A DNA stretch of 64,000 bases from Ceratodon purpureus. Taxonomy: Eukaryota > Streptophyta > Bryopsida > Pseudoditrichales > Ditrichaceae. Below the pieces are notes generated by a model. That model had not been told where the DNA came from. It made no database searches and worked only from the letters and a program-made list of their open reading frames with translations. A program made the position numbers and the translations under genes. Of this stretch, positions 1 through 13,080 are shown in pieces. Position 1 is the stretch's first letter; every line of letters starts with the position of its first letter. Location: NCBI GenBank assembly GCA_014871385.1, contig CM026426.1, positions 96,796,861-96,860,860 on the forward strand. The letters are read 5' to 3'.

Positions 1-1022
1 AGACGGTACAGTACCACTTGCAGTTCGAAAGCCCCCCCGCACACCGCGTAGGAGTAGATGACTTCGGCATTGTGCTTGAACTTTACCATTTTCTGAAGTA
101 TGCACACATTTGCACATTCTTGTATTTTCCGTATTTTTCATGCGGCTGCCCTTAATGTTCGTACAGACGGGATGTAATTCAAGTGACAGTCAGCTTCTCT
201 ATTGTCTGTAGAGCTGTAGACTTTGTCTTTGCACATGTTTTGGATGTATTGTACTTACAAATAGACTAGCTGCAAAATGTTGAGCACTTAAGCAAGTAGC
301 ATTCATCTACAACAAACATTACACACTCCAGTAAAACAGAGAAGAATTTAAATTGAGTTTATAAACTTAGGCAATAATTCGAGGTAGCGAATCAGTATTT
401 CAAACTGCTATAAGTACTTTCGATGGTATTGTTTGAGTACTCTTAGTACTTGTCGAAACACCAACCAGTACTTCTAAAACCAACCCCAAATGAGAAACAA
501 ACCTCTCACCAAGGTCTGAAAGCTCCCAATTCCTACATTCCGCATATCACTGCTATCCTCAGATATGAGCTCTTGAGGTACCGCTATCTAGTGCTCCCTG
601 TAAAAGGGCCAAAACAAAAGGGAAAAAACTACAGTTCCTAATATCCAGCAAAATGTAGAACTATGATCGTCCAGCCTGACTCAAAATGAAAAAAGAAAAG
701 GCACACTGAAAAGGTACGGACTCAAAAGAGAGTGACATTAGAAGGTACAAAATGAAATTTAAAAAAGAAGATTAGAAAGAATAAAATAAAAGAAAGGGAT
801 TGCAGGTTCTCTTAATCACAGACTACTATGCCAGACAGTAGATGACTGAAGCAAAAAAAAGGGGGAGCACTTGGATAGCGGGACATCTCTAGAGCTCACT
901 TTCAGTCAGACAAATACCCAAGCATTTGTTTGACTTGTATCATCACAGGACCACTCCTTCTAAAACCAACGTCAAATGAGAAACTATCGTGAAATCAGAG
1001 TACAGAGTGGACCAACTTGTAC
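1..1022. other. Non-coding flank of the transposase-like gene, with a 28-bp direct repeat
   Basis: No convincing coding region is visible. The stretch lies 3' of the minus-strand transposase-like gene. A roughly 28-bp block (CTTCTAAAACCAAC...CAAATGAGAAAC) occurs at about 471-498 and again at 957-984 with about two mismatches. GTAC tetranucleotides cluster between about 250 and 480. It may be the terminal or subterminal part of a DNA transposon, but I found no terminal inverted repeat that pairs it with the 4.6-6.0 kb side. Confidence 0.45.
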
Positions 1023-4000
1023 TTAATCTGCATTGAACGCCCACCACTCTCGCAAAGCATCTTCACATATCCTTTGTGTTTCACTTGACATCTTATATAC
1101 AGGAGTACCCTTTACCCTGTGTGGAGCAAGAACCATCGGAAATTTGCAAGCTCTAACCAGATGGGCATCAACGTGGGCATCAACTGCTCTGTCACACAAT
1201 ACATATCTCTTCTCTCCACGACCATACTTCTTGTAGTATTTTGCCTTGATCACAATGTCTCCGGCCCTGAATACGCCCCCCCATGGGCAAGTCATGGGTT
1301 CTGTTAAGACGAACTTCTTGGCTTGACACTGGAGAATGTAGAACTCCACCCCGTCTTCGTTGTCTTCTTCCGCTGGAATCATGAAGTTGTCACCAATGTC
1401 CACCAAGTCTCCCACCTCCTCTGAAACGCCGTCATACACCCAGTTTGCTTCCTCGTCAATTTCTTCAATTTGTTGAGCTACGGCACTTGCACTGAATGGT
1501 CGGAGCCTTTGGACCTGCCACTCCTGCACATGCGATAAGTTCTCACACTCAGTCCAATCACCATCTATGCAGGGATTACAGAAGCAAGACAACTCACGAG
1601 AACTAAGCATGGTAGGATCAGTCATAGAAAATCCCATGATTGAGTAGAGACTCTTCGAGCCTGGCAAAGTGTTACACTTCACACTCTTGTCAGCATGATC
1701 ACATTCTGTATCTCCAATCAACCAGAATACTCGGGATAGAGGAGCAATTTCTGGTTTGTGCATATGAGCTGGGAACACGCTCTGTATATTTCTCCTCCAA
1801 AAACTCCACAACTTGAGCTGCATTTTGTAAGGGCCTCAAGGGATTCTGAATTTGTTCAGCAGCAAGTGCCCTCTTCACCACAGCCCCTGCCCCATCCCAT
1901 TCCCCCTTCCCATGAGCCGATTCAAAGTAATTCCAACGCATCTTGCAGCCATCGGTGAGCGCAGGGTACCGAGCAACGAAATACATAGCTGTTGCACACT
2001 TAAATTGGGCACTGCATCCGTCACTGTACACCCAATGCTCCTCTGGAGTCAACCCCGAATCTCTTAGCCAGTCCCAATGCAACAGCAAACAATGTTGCAC
2101 AAACGCTGAATCGTGCGCCTTGTCGTCGGATATGTAGAAATGAGTTTGTTTCATGGTTTGCTCGCCTTCCTTCCACATCGTGATGTGCACCAAGATGGTC
2201 ACACTCGTACTGAAGTAGTACAAGCTCTGGACCTTGTTTTGGATAGCAAATGTATAGTTCTCCGCATAGTCAATATGCGATATGACAACTCCCTCGGGCA
2301 CGTTTTTCATCATCAGTTGGCACTGCTCATCTTGCCATCGTGCTTTGAAGTTGTGGGTGATGAAGGTGGTCACGGTTTTCTCCATGTACGAAAGGAATTC
2401 GTGGGCAGGTGTCTCTCTGAAAGCCTCCCGCAACCGTTTCTTCACCTTTCCAGTCTGTGCATCCACTCCCACCTGGTAGTACTCAAAGCACTTCCATTTC
2501 ACAAGGGCCGTGTTAGAAGCAGACAACTCTAGAGGACAGATAGGAAAGAGATGGAAACCACAATGAGGACAGTCGCCCATAAGGCACTGAAGTCTATGCC
2601 ACACATCGTACTCCCCTTTTGGACACACACATGACTCCCACATCAAGGTTATTCGCTTGAAAACATTCTCATGTGCATGACAACTCCCCTCCACATTGCC
2701 TGCGCACACTTGACAGTCACAAACACAGATCATCTGCGCATGCAGTCCTCGAGACTTCTCTTTGAGGTTGCTTAATCCAACCTTCATCATGTCCATCTCG
2801 ACATGATATATACAACAACATGTAGTCCTCTCCTTTAGTTTTCGCACCCACCACGGCTTCAACCTCTCAATAGCTCTCTGCCGCACACTGCATTCTGGAT
2901 GGACTTCTTCAAATCGTAAGAAGAATGTGGTCTGCAAAACACATACGCGAATCCATCAGGTACAAAAGGTCTCCCAGGCCTAAGTCCATATGGACAGATG
3001 GTACATAATTGTACTGAATGCAACAAACTACTACCACTGAGTACAAAAACGCATTGACACATACATTCAGGACCATTGTGTACAATTCACACTGCTATAA
3101 GTACTTTGTGGAGAACCAACTTCGGAGATATGGTAGGGTTTTAGGACTACCGTCGGTCGCTAAAAAACTCGAAGTACTAAACGGTCAAACTTGTACATGG
3201 AAACTGATTAGTCCCAATTGTGAATGCTAAATTAAGGTAACAACGTACATGCTCTAGTATATTCTTTATACAATAAGTACATTGAAGGAACTTCTAATGT
3301 ACATCTATAACTTTAAATTCCTACTGATACAACACTGAGTAGTTTTATGTACAAAGAGACAATCGACTTGATATCACAGAGTACTAGGAACACGTTTAGA
3401 ACCACTTCTGTACTTCTCATTCCTAGTGGTTAGTAGTACAAGACCTTTAGAGGAATCAATGAATACGATAAGTACAAGTGATATTTCGCTCAAGAGAGAC
3501 CACATGACAAGCTAAATTTACAAAGAGTACACCTCCCAGCTACTCTATAGACCGAGGTTATCTAGGGACTTTTTTTTCCAATATTATGTATGTAAGACTA
3601 CAGACTAGATAGAAAACGCAGTGCAGTAGTTACAGGGCAACTCATGTCGAGTACTCTCCATTTTTTTACTACCTTCTTTGTACAACAGGAGCTCAAAAGC
3701 ACAAGGACTAAGCATTCAGCTCTGCCAAAAAAATGAATATTTTTTGGAGTCTTACAACTTACCTGAGTCTCATAGAGATAATGTGTTGGATGCGGCTCGG
3801 CCCAGTCTCTGCGACCTACTCTGTGCCGCACAATGTCCTCCTTGTTTGGCGATACCTTAGTCTGACCATTCCACCAGGCCTCTATGCACTGCTTCACATA
3901 CTCAGACAGACCCCCTCTCTTTTTCCGATGAAGACGAAGACTACAAACCGTGTCTGCTTGGTTGGGGGCGTAAACCCTTCTACTCAATGCAATACTGATG

Positions 4001-4560
4001 CTTGCTTGTGTTGTATCCAAAACGCGTGACAGGGGCCTCACCCCATCAATCCCCAAACTGACAGCGGCATCCAACAAGGCACTCTTCCTTGCTAAGCGCT
4101 CGTTTGAGTTCGCCATTTTCACCAACTGCAACTCGTTTTTGAAGTTCTCAATAAAAGAATGAATCACCTTTGCTTCCTGTGGCCGAGCATAGTACACAGG
4201 AAGCAAAGGCGAAATAGTGTTATGACGCATGACCCTCTCCATAACATCTCTCCTACTCGATGGACCGGGACAACTTCTCAACTCCTCGACTACATACTGT
4301 GCTATGCGAAGGGAGATCCGGTTTAACTCCCGCACTATCATGCTGTCTTCAACATCGTCATTTGGCAGCACTGAAGCTAGAACCAGGGTCTCCTCGTGTC
4401 TCTGTCTATCTCTAGCTCTTTGACGAGCCTTCCTTTCTCTGGCCCTATCTGTAGCTGCTGCATGTAGCTCTTCCTGCAAGCGGACCTCAGCCTGCCTAGC
4501 TGCGAGACCAGGATGACTAACACCATGTCGTAATCGCTGCCTCTTAGCAGTGTTACCCAT
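1023..4560 (-). pseudogene. Transposase-like gene, two exons, frameshifted near its 3' end
   Basis: Exon 1 runs 4560 to 3763 (start MGNTAKRQR) and ends in ETQ at a GT-AAGT donor. Exon 2 begins at 2931 after a TTTTGCAG acceptor and joins in phase 0. The intron, 2932-3762, is GTAC-rich. Exon 2 carries a transposase-like core with YSDGCSAQFK, then W-x-FESAHGKGEWDGAGAVVKR; the DG...QFK and HGKG..DG.GA..KR signatures recur in large multi-copy eukaryotic transposase-like families. Cys pairs lie early in exon 2. At about 1750 the frame shifts: the first frame ends after ERVPSSYAQ, and the homologous tail (SRVFWLIGD, then SCFCNPC) continues in another frame down to 1023. I read this as a one-base indel, so the copy is probably non-functional. 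The superfamily (KDZ, MULE or other) is not resolved. Confidence 0.7.
2932..3762 (-). other. GTAC-rich intron of the transposase-like gene
   Basis: The intron is bounded by GTAAGT and TTTTGCAG and joins two exons in phase 0. Counting by eye, 17 GTAC tetranucleotides fall between 2959 and 3530, against about two expected for random sequence of that length. Most read as AGTACTT, GAGTACA or TTGTACA. No ORF of interest lies inside. Confidence 0.65.
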
Positions 4561-6118
4561 TGCGGTAAATCTAATACACAATCACACGTCAAAAACCAAG
4601 CCACGGATCAGATACGTTACACTAAAGTAGAGTACGTAGTTGAGGAGTTGAGAAGCTAACACGGTTCAATAGTACCGCATGAGAAACAAAGAAGAATCAC
4701 AGTGTCATGAATCTAAAACTGGAACTCACCCTTGAGCCTGAGCCTCTCTACTTCCTAAACGCAACTGATTCGCAAGAAGCAGTAGGAGACCCAACTGAAA
4801 CCCTTCCGACCGAAACAGACGGTGATCGCTCGAAGCTGCTGGTGGAATAAGAATACAAAACTGGACTCATGAATAGAGAACGCCTTGGGGACTCATCTAC
4901 GTTGTTGCACTTGCCAAGGTAGAAATCGCGATTTCCTTGTTTAGACACTGGGTTTCTTCAACATATCCAGACTCAGATATCTCACTAAGTGAATGGTAAC
5001 AAGAAGATTCAAACTCAGAAATCACCTCCTTTGTAAAATAAGAAGTAATCAGTCTCTGAACTAGAACAACTTGGTGTGGCGTGGACCTTGACATTATTCA
5101 GAAGGGAAGAACAAGCGGCTAAAAACTCATGCAGTCGATGTGTCTCGCTACACACACTGCGAACTACAGCATTCAACCTAAACCCTTGCACGCAGCATGA
5201 ACATCAACACATGAGGAACAGCGTACTGAATCAAACGTGAGCAACAGTGTGCTGCAAGCGTCAGGAAGGGACATGAACGAGAGAGACGATGACGTGGAAA
5301 AAATCACAAGGTGGCGGCGCCTTCATAACATGGCGGCCTGGCAGAATAGGATCTAGCATCAAAAACAAGGCAGTAGTTATTACACATTACGAGTACAATA
5401 TATACGTCTAAGTACATTTAGTACAAGTAGCACGCAGGAAGGCGTCCAGGGCCAAGTAACGGAAAAATGATTTTTTGCTTAATTTGAGAGGTGGCCATTC
5501 TAGAAACATGTCCAGCCGTCTAGAATCACAGACCGGATTAAGAAAAATATAATTTTCTACTTCGTAAGCCGTTGCAACCGAAGCCAGCATTTACTTCTAA
5601 GATCTATGCAAATTAAGTGACGTACTTGTAGAATTTACGACGGATCCCAGAAGACTGGTTCTTCTTATCTCGTCTAAGAAAAAAGAAAACAAGATCTGAA
5701 CCTTTGAGGCTTACCAAATTTGTACTTTTTAAAATCTGAATACAGTGTGACTTTTCCATAGTACTTGACAATAGTACTTTTTTTGGACAATTAACTTCGT
5801 TTTCTAAGTAACTCAATAACGCAGAAGAGACTTCACATATGTAGAACTAAACAAAGCAAACCAAAAAAAGGAATTGAAACGCCTAAGCTAAGGTAATACG
5901 AAGTACAAAGTAATGTACTCTTTGACTAGTGTACTGTGACTCAAAAAGTACATTGGTTTAGCATACACACACCCGGGTCGGGGTTTTACTTTGATAACCA
6001 TGGCTCGGCCGATTACGAATTGTATGTGCGTGCCTTCTTCCCTCGCGTCCTCCAGCAACCCTGGCCAATTTCTGGTGTTCTTCCATTCCACTTTACTCGA
6101 GGGCTTCTGGCGTAAGCA
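4561..6118. other. Non-coding region upstream of the transposase-like gene; second GTAC cluster
   Basis: No supported gene. GTAC is again dense between 5392 and 5951 (11 occurrences counted). The segment probably holds the promoter side of the minus-strand element and the start of the unrelated plus-strand gene at about 6119. No clear TATA box or terminal repeat was found. Confidence 0.4.
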
Positions 6119-7170
6119 ATGCACATGGAGGTAAACTGGTCGGAATTTGCCTATAAGATCACGCATCCGCACCAGAGCCCCAATCGAGGGCCAAGAATCT
6201 TGCCTGAGTTCGAAGACCTTACGACCCCATTGGAACCGCTCACTAAAATTGTTCCGGACGGTCTTTCCCAGGTAACATTACGCAATCTTGCTCGTGTTGT
6301 CCTCTGTACTTCTTATTGCTCTGTCCTCTAGATTGTACCACTAAAATTAGATTCAATAGAGTGGTGCGCTTTTGAACCTAAAATTTCCGTTGCACTCGCC
6401 GTATGGGTCTGTCAGAATTTCTAAGTCGTCGGAATTTTCTTGGTTGTATACAGGCGGTTTTAGATTCTCCTCCCACCGCACCGGCCAACCTCCGATCATC
6501 ATCGGGCGCTCACGTCGCCACCGAGCTGAAGAACGCCAATCCGCCACCTTCGAACAGCGCCACCCCTGTTATTGACGCGGCGAAGGTGGAGCCCATCTGG
6601 CGTAGCTCTCTGTCCATGGCTGGCCGTACGCGACAAGGTTTTCCGGTCGTTGGGGCTGGGGCGTATGCAGGCCTGTCTACTTTACGCAACAAATTTCTCG
6701 CCATAGTGGATGCGGAGATAGCACAGCTCAAGCAGGATCGGCATGACGCAGAGAAGGACATCACGAAGTTAGGAGAACGTCTTCATGAGGAGAAGGAGCG
6801 TCTCAAATATCTGAATCGCACTGTCGAAGACAAGATGGCATCTTACAATAGAGCCTTAGAGGAGTACGAAAAAGCACGTGTATTTCTAACGACAGCTCGT
6901 ACCGACTCCGGTGTCTCCGACCTATATGGCGAACCAGCAACGAATTCAGCGATCCTCAAAGTCTGTGCAAATTTGGAGCGGTCCTGTTTTAGTCACGCCG
7001 ATAGTAGCCGTCACCGACTGAATTCGTGGGAATTTAAATGCAGACGACAGGCAACCATAATCACGAAGGTCCATTCGGAGCTCGAGGCTGCAGAGGCTCT
7101 GTATGCGGATACAGTGATGAGCATCGACACGGAGGTGGAGAACCTGCAGGGACTACGAGACCTGCTCTGA
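6119..7170 (+). CDS. Two-exon coiled-coil protein of unknown function
   Basis: Exon 1 is 6119-6271 (51 codons, ending GLSQ) with a CAG/GTAACA donor. Exon 2 is 6454-7170 after a TTGTATACAG acceptor. The junction is in phase 0 and gives about 289 residues ending at TGA. ATG 6125 is an alternative start two codons in. The N-terminal third is Pro/Ser-rich and looks disordered. Residues from about 125 to 190 form a heptad-like coiled coil (runs such as EIAQLKQDRHDAEKD and KLGERLHEEKERLKYL), with a second short helix at the C-terminus. No enzyme motif is seen. The frame has no internal stops, unlike the transposon-like genes around it. I do not recognise the family; a plant-specific scaffold or an element-encoded coiled-coil protein are both possible. 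Confidence 0.6.
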
Positions 7171-8320
7171 CAGCTTTAGAACAATGGCAATATGTTTTAA
7201 ATCGACATGGGGATAGAACCACATCACTTCCATTCAGAGTATAGGACAGAATGAAGCTCGAACTACTTCATGCATTGAAATTGGGTGAAATGAACACTTG
7301 CTTGTGGATTGGATAACTTCATTTTAGCTTTTGTTTTTTGAGGATCCTACGTAGATTATTCCGAAACTGAGATCCTTTCTACGTAAACAGCAATGTGAGA
7401 CTTCATTGATACTTATTGAATTACCGAATTTAACTTAACTTTGCACATTTTGGAATGGAAGTTCTATCTCATATGAGTTCACTTCATGTGCATGGCGATC
7501 ATCGAATCTATGTAAGCAGTATTGTAGAGTATATCAGTTCGCAGATCAGCACATGTGATCAGCAATTCATCGCCCTACATATAAGTCATCAGTTGTCCCT
7601 ACTTACTAGACTCTGTTCATCCACATGTTACCCGGACCTGAGACCCGGATGGGCGCTCATACCTCAGTAGACTTACCTGCGCACGTTGGATTTCACCAAT
7701 GCCTATTTTAGTTCATTCCTAGTCGACGAAACTTTTCGTTCTTCATCCCCGACAGGGTAAGTCAGTACAGTCAGGATCTCAACCTTTCCAACCTTCAACC
7801 CCTCGGGTGTAAACTCGAGAATCCGACTTCTTCGCCTCCATACCCTGAATAGCGAGAGCCAGCGATTGGTGCAGAGCGCTTGGCGCAGCGGAGACAACTA
7901 TTCCTAAATTCCAGACCGCAAGTCCTGAAAAATGAACACCGAGAGAACCCAATGTCCAATGAGGTCGCAGTTTCTATTTTATTTGAACACCGTGAGAAGT
8001 TTTCAGTGTAATCCCCTGGTGTAGTTGACGTCGATTTCTACTAGTGCAAACAAATACATCCACATCAAGCACACCAACTAAGGAAAAAAAAGTCATAAAA
8101 ACACCCAAAGAAAATAACGTAAGAAGGTCTCCAAGCCAGCCTCCACATGACAGGAAGTCAGGCCCAAAGGAAACGCTTTATCGCCACCTCGCAGCCGGGC
8201 CGGCCCGGGCCGGCCCGGGCAGCCCTAACGCGCGGGCAGGCGCCCCCCAACCCGAAAAAAAAACTCCTGAACGAGGCAGCCGTCGCCTAGATTGTAAGCC
8301 CGCGCGACGGATCGCGCGCA
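7171..8320. other. Intergenic; short GC-rich 10-bp repeat at about 8195-8221
   Basis: No gene is supported. A GGCCGGCCCG-type self-complementary 10-bp unit is repeated at about 8195-8221. A GC-rich forward frame covering 8044-8430 is rejected as coding. Confidence 0.4.
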
Positions 8321-8677
8321 CTAATCGGCAAATTGCGCTCCTGAATCGCCGAGACGCAGATGTGGAGGCCCCAGATGGGAGATGTCACCGTCTTCGACGC
8401 TCTGCGCAACCCGGGAACGAACCCAACTAGTGAGCGACTCGCCGTGAAGGACTTGCTGAACCTCTTCTCTGAAGCGCCGTGACAGTCGCGACTGGGTGCC
8501 TTCCAATGCCGTGTGGGCCATTGCCCATCCCTCCTCCCCCTTGACGAGTACATAGCCTGGATTGCTCGATACTCTGCCAAATCCTTTCCTCGCGAGATCA
8601 TGCTCATGCTGGGTTAAGTTGGAGGTCGTGTGAGTATTGGACTGGAACGCCGCACTCTGGTTCGTGAAGCTTTCCAA
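8321..8677 (-). CDS. Possible small protein of 118 residues, unidentified
   Basis: A single open frame from MESFTNQSAAF to stop, divergent from the ER-ANT1 gene 800 bp away. Composition is protein-like (mixed charged and polar helices, no low-complexity bias) and ends LRLGDSGAQFAD. It shows no domain, signal peptide or membrane segment that I recognise. The DNA here is GC-rich, which favours chance frames, and several other frames are open across the same bases, so this may be a 5' untranslated or promoter region instead. Confidence 0.28.
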   Translation of the reverse strand: MESFTNQSAAFQSNTHTTSNLTQHEHDLARKGFGRVSSNPGYVLVKGEEGWAMAHTALEGTQSRLSRRFREEVQQVLHGESLTSWVRSRVAQSVEDGDISHLGPPHLRLGDSGAQFAD

Positions 8678-9477
8678 CCTTTTCCATTCTCCCGGAGTTG
8701 TCTTTTGGTGCCCTAGGTCCCCTTTTTCCCATTTTCCCTCTGACCTGATCGGTGCCGTTCCTGATCATTGGAGTGGGGTTTCTCGTAGAATTATTGGGTT
8801 CGCAGGCTCTGGAGTTTTTTGAGTTTCTTTCTTAGGTTGTGATGTTGGTTGGTGTTGTGGATTGTGTGCATGTTGGGGTGGCCCATGTAGTTCCCATCCT
8901 GGTACGTTATGGGTAGCATGTGTTTGCTGATGATATTGGCGGCGGCTTTTTGTTAATTTATTCAGCTGAGTCTACTGTGAGTCCGATTTTTGCGAGTTTT
9001 TAATTATCGTCTTTTCCTATCTGTTGTATTCGTTTGCGTGCGGTGCGGGATGCTTTGGAGATGGATTTTGAGGTGAGGATAATGTCAGTCTGGAACGGTG
9101 CCTGATGTATTTTCGGTGAGGCGTACTGATGGAAGGCTTTTGTTGTGGTTGCAGGAAACAGGGGATTGTGTGATTTGGGGAAGGTTGTTGGTGGTGTGAG
9201 ATTGGGGCATTCGGATTGATTTCTGGGTCGATCGGAGGTTTGGTTATTGGTGTTTGGAAAAGTGTCGAGGATTTGGAGGAGCTGGTGGGAAACCAGGGAG
9301 TGTTGGACTGGTTTGGTGCGATCGGTGTAGGTGGTTGCTAGAGATTAGATACGAGATGGGGTGCAGTTTTTGATGAGTAGAGAATGGCAGGGTAGGAGGT
9401 GAATAGGGACTATGGATTTAATACCGGAGATACAGTCCTTCGTATTGGAAGAGGACTGATCAAAAGTTTCGACAAGG

Positions 9478-10749
9478 ATGAGCCCCCTTCCGGCGCTGTT
9501 CCAGCTGACCTCCATAGCGTTCACTCCAGAGTTGCAGCGTGCGAGGCAGGAAGCTGCATTGAAGAACCAGGAGGTGAAGGCGAAGGAGGTGGCATGGACC
9601 AACTTCCCCAAGGACCTGATGGTGGGCGCGCTCATGGGCGGGGTGGCGCACACCATTGTGGCTCCGGTGGAGAGGGCCAAGCTGCTCCTGCAAACGCAGG
9701 ACAGCAACATGGTCGTCATGGATGGGAAGCACCCGCGCTACAAAGGCCTTCTGGATTGTATTGTGAGGATCGCCAAAAATGAAGGCGTCCTCTCGTTGTG
9801 GCGCGGCAATATCAGCAGCGTGCTTCGTTATTATCCTTCTCTTGCCATCAACTTCGCCTTCAAGGTTTGATTCCACTCCTTTGCTCTGTATCCCTTGCAA
9901 CTATGGTGATGCGCAATTGGGAAGACTAAAGCTCAATTATGTTTTGCGCATGACTCTGTAACAACCATTTATTATTCGGTTTGGGAGGTGCACACATTGC
10001 ATACGGATTGTGTACCAATGCATGGTTTTATTTAGATATGTGGAGGAGGTATGGGGTACAGGCTTTGGGGCTAATTCCTGTGATTTCTTTGCGTCCAGGA
10101 TTTCTACCGAGTATTGTTAACATCTGGGAGGACTCCTGGGAATAGCGCGTTGAGCAATGCCCCAGCCAACTTTATGGCGGGTGCGCTGGCCGGTTGCACA
10201 AGCCTGGTCTTCGTCTATCCACTCGACATTGCCCATACTCGCATTGCAGCCGATATAGGCCGTGGCAATGCTCGGCAGTTTCAAGGACTCACAGACTTCC
10301 TCCGAACGATTTACCGGAAAGATGGGATTCGGGGCGTATACCGTGGGTTTCCTGCATCTGTTCATGGCATGGTGGTGCATCGGAGTGTGTATTTTGGCGG
10401 ATTTGATACTGCGAAAGAGTACCTGTCGCAAGACAAGTATCTATCCTTTTGGAAGCGGTGGATGATTGCTCAAGGAGTCACCACATCTGCTGGCCTCATC
10501 TCGTACCCTCTTGATACGGTGCGACGGAGGATGATGATGCAAGCTGGTCTTGAGAAGAACATGTACAACAGCACATTGGATTGTTGGAAGAAAGTGTATC
10601 GTCACGAGGGGGTTATGGCCTTTTACAAAGGGGCGGTGACGAACTTGGTGCGCGGAACGGGCGCTGCCCTGATTCTTGTTCTGTATGATGAGATCCGCAA
10701 CTACATGCATTGGACAGGCCCAGCGACTGTAGAGCATCGCCGTGAGTAG
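9478..10749 (+). CDS. ER-ANT1: ER-type ADP/ATP carrier (mitochondrial carrier family, ER-ANT1-like)
   Basis: Exon 1 is 9478-9864 and exon 2 is 10099-10749. They are joined by a GT-AG intron (9865-10098) exactly at NFAFK/DFYR, giving 345 residues. Three carrier repeats are visible: APVERAKLLLQTQ, then YPLDIAHTRIAADIG, then YPLDTVRRRMMMQAG. The RRRMMM string is the hallmark of adenine-nucleotide carriers. VLRYYPSLAINFAFKD and the IAHTR...ADIG stretch match the plant ER-ANT1 branch more closely than the mitochondrial AACs, and there is no long AAC-type presequence. The family exchanges ADP for ATP; ER-ANT1 supplies ATP to the endoplasmic reticulum lumen. The frame is intact and ends at TAG. It is the best-supported gene in the window; only the N-terminal 35 or so residues, longer than in Arabidopsis, are uncertain. 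Confidence 0.93.
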
Positions 10750-13080
10750 GCTTTCCTGGCTTGATGAGTGATTTGAATAGCGCCATACTCTTTACAGAGT
10801 ATCTCATATTTCACCATGTCAACTTGAAGGGGTGATATGAGCTAAATCTAGTAGACGATCATACACGAAGACGTCGCTTCACATCAAGATATTTCAGGTA
10901 AATCTCCGTGTTTGTGTATGATTATGTAAAGCGGAGTGAGACTCGGTCATCTGGTTGAGAACCAACTTTTCGAACATCCCCTTTCCATTATAAGGGAATT
11001 CCAAGGCACATTGGCTTCATGGTTAGAGAGCTGACTCTGTTTAGGGAGAAGGAAGCAATTATGATTCTTTTCAAGGATACAGTAGTGATAAGTTGTCATG
11101 CCTGTGACAGATCATTTTGATCAAAATACCTTCTAGCTTATATTTTATAGGCTTGTATTGTGATCTATAATTACCAAGGTTCACTTTTAGGATGTGAATT
11201 ATTTGGCACTGAATTCAGTTTGTTGCAGCCTTATTTTTTCCCGACTCCTATCATTATGTACGTCGGTGTTGATGTGCGCTGTTTATATTAGTTTCTCTTC
11301 CATGTGAGCTTGATTTGAAACTTGGATATGTATCTTGTGGACCTGTTATGCCACTAAATGGTTGTGGATTTTTGCTGAGAAGATAATGTTGATCCAACAC
11401 TTCTTTTAAACGATATAGAAGCAATTAAAAATTGTTTTCTTGTTATGTTATTTTCTCGTGTTGTTAGGTAGAGTATGCAGCTTCTTAAGATGCTCTTTTC
11501 ACCGATGGCTAGCGCCGAAGGGTGAAGTGCGATGTGGTAGAGTTCCTCCTTAACGTGTTGCTTATCTGATCCCCCCTTTGTTTTGGGCTATTATCTTAAC
11601 TGGAGATGTTTTATTGAATTCCAGCTCTCCTGCTTTCTTAAGGTGTCTTTCTACTTCAAAGTTTGCCATGAAGGTCAGGAAATCTGACACGGGTTACCGG
11701 GATCACTTGGTTTAAGTCGATACAAATATCTCAATGTGCAAGCTGTAGAATGGCATTTATATATTGAGCTAGCTTTGATAAGTCTTTGTTCCGCATGATT
11801 ACCTTAACTTCTATTAATGTACTTTCACGGTTTGGGTGCAGAAGCGTGTGCCTCGCGTTGCTAAACAATATCATTCAAGCGTTATTGATGGTGGACCTAC
11901 TGAACTTGGCCTGAGAGGTACTCCCAATGACCAGAACAGTCAGCTGTTTGAACTATCCTTTGATGTACTTTTGTACAACCTTATTGTTCTGGCCGGTCCT
12001 AGAATTGTTCCAAAAAGTTCGACTCTGATAGTTTCAGTTCACCCAGGTCCCTAGCAACAAGAATTATCAGACTAAAATTATATTTTTATGCCCTTAGCAG
12101 CAAGCAATTTGGGTGTGGTCATAGCAGCAAAATCGTGTAAGCTGCTCAGGAGTTTTTATGGTCATTTCATGCTTTATCACTGTTGAGTCTCGTTTGTCAC
12201 TTTGTTTTCTTGGGGTGAGGAAGGTTTTTAGTGGCATTAGCTTGCTACTTTTACTATATTGAGCTATACAATTAACATGGTCATGTAGAAGCTTTTGTTC
12301 GGTAGAATGCTTATATCCTTTGAAGCTTACTCGAGCATGTAATCCAATGGACAATACTTTGTGCAGGATTTGGTGATATATTTTACTACTCAAGCTGAGG
12401 CGATGAAGGTGTACATGGTGATCCCATAGTCAAAAAACGAAGCATGTGCAAGAAAGCATGTGAAACAACAATGACACTATTTTCTTAACTTTCATAAGCA
12501 CTTGTAGAAATCTTATTGGGATTGTTACCAAACTGCCTCCTGCTTCCTCCTTAATCCCTTGAACTGTCTTTATTCCTGTGACGATTTTCCTCTATTGGCG
12601 ATGTTTATCCCGATTTCTACCCTTATTTCTTGAACGGGCTTCATCTGAAAGATACTCTTCATCAAGTTCTGAGGAGTTGTCATTCCCTTGAACAGTCTTT
12701 GATCAAATGTATCGATATTAATTTGGAATAATATCTGCACAAGTTATTCAGCGTGACCTGCTTCTCATTAGTTCTAGTTGTTAGAAGCAAAACTTCTTTT
12801 GACAGTTTCACGGCAATCAGAATGGGATGATGTTCAAAGTTAGTCTGCAAAGAACACTTCTACACCTTCTAGATCTGACTGGTGATTTATGCTGATGAAA
12901 CATATCAATATTAGGGCAAAGGAGAACTTGGCTTCACATCAGTACAAAAGTTACAGACGCATTTCAAAAGATCAGGCTTGACTGGAGTGGAACTTGTAAA
13001 TCTGCTATTAACTAAGGTGAACATGTAAATGTCCATAGAGGTGAAAAGACATGGAAAATTGTGAGGGAAGTGCCATGAAG
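10750..13080. other. Downstream of ER-ANT1; no supported gene
   Basis: AT-leaning sequence without a convincing coding frame. A short open stretch at about 11836-12054 follows an AG dinucleotide and could be an alternative 3' exon, but nothing supports it. The proximal part probably includes the ER-ANT1 3' untranslated region. Confidence 0.4.

Noticed and set aside
8044..8430. 128-codon GC-rich forward frame
   Set aside because: Low-complexity Pro/Arg-rich translation across a palindromic GC repeat; no start context or homology.
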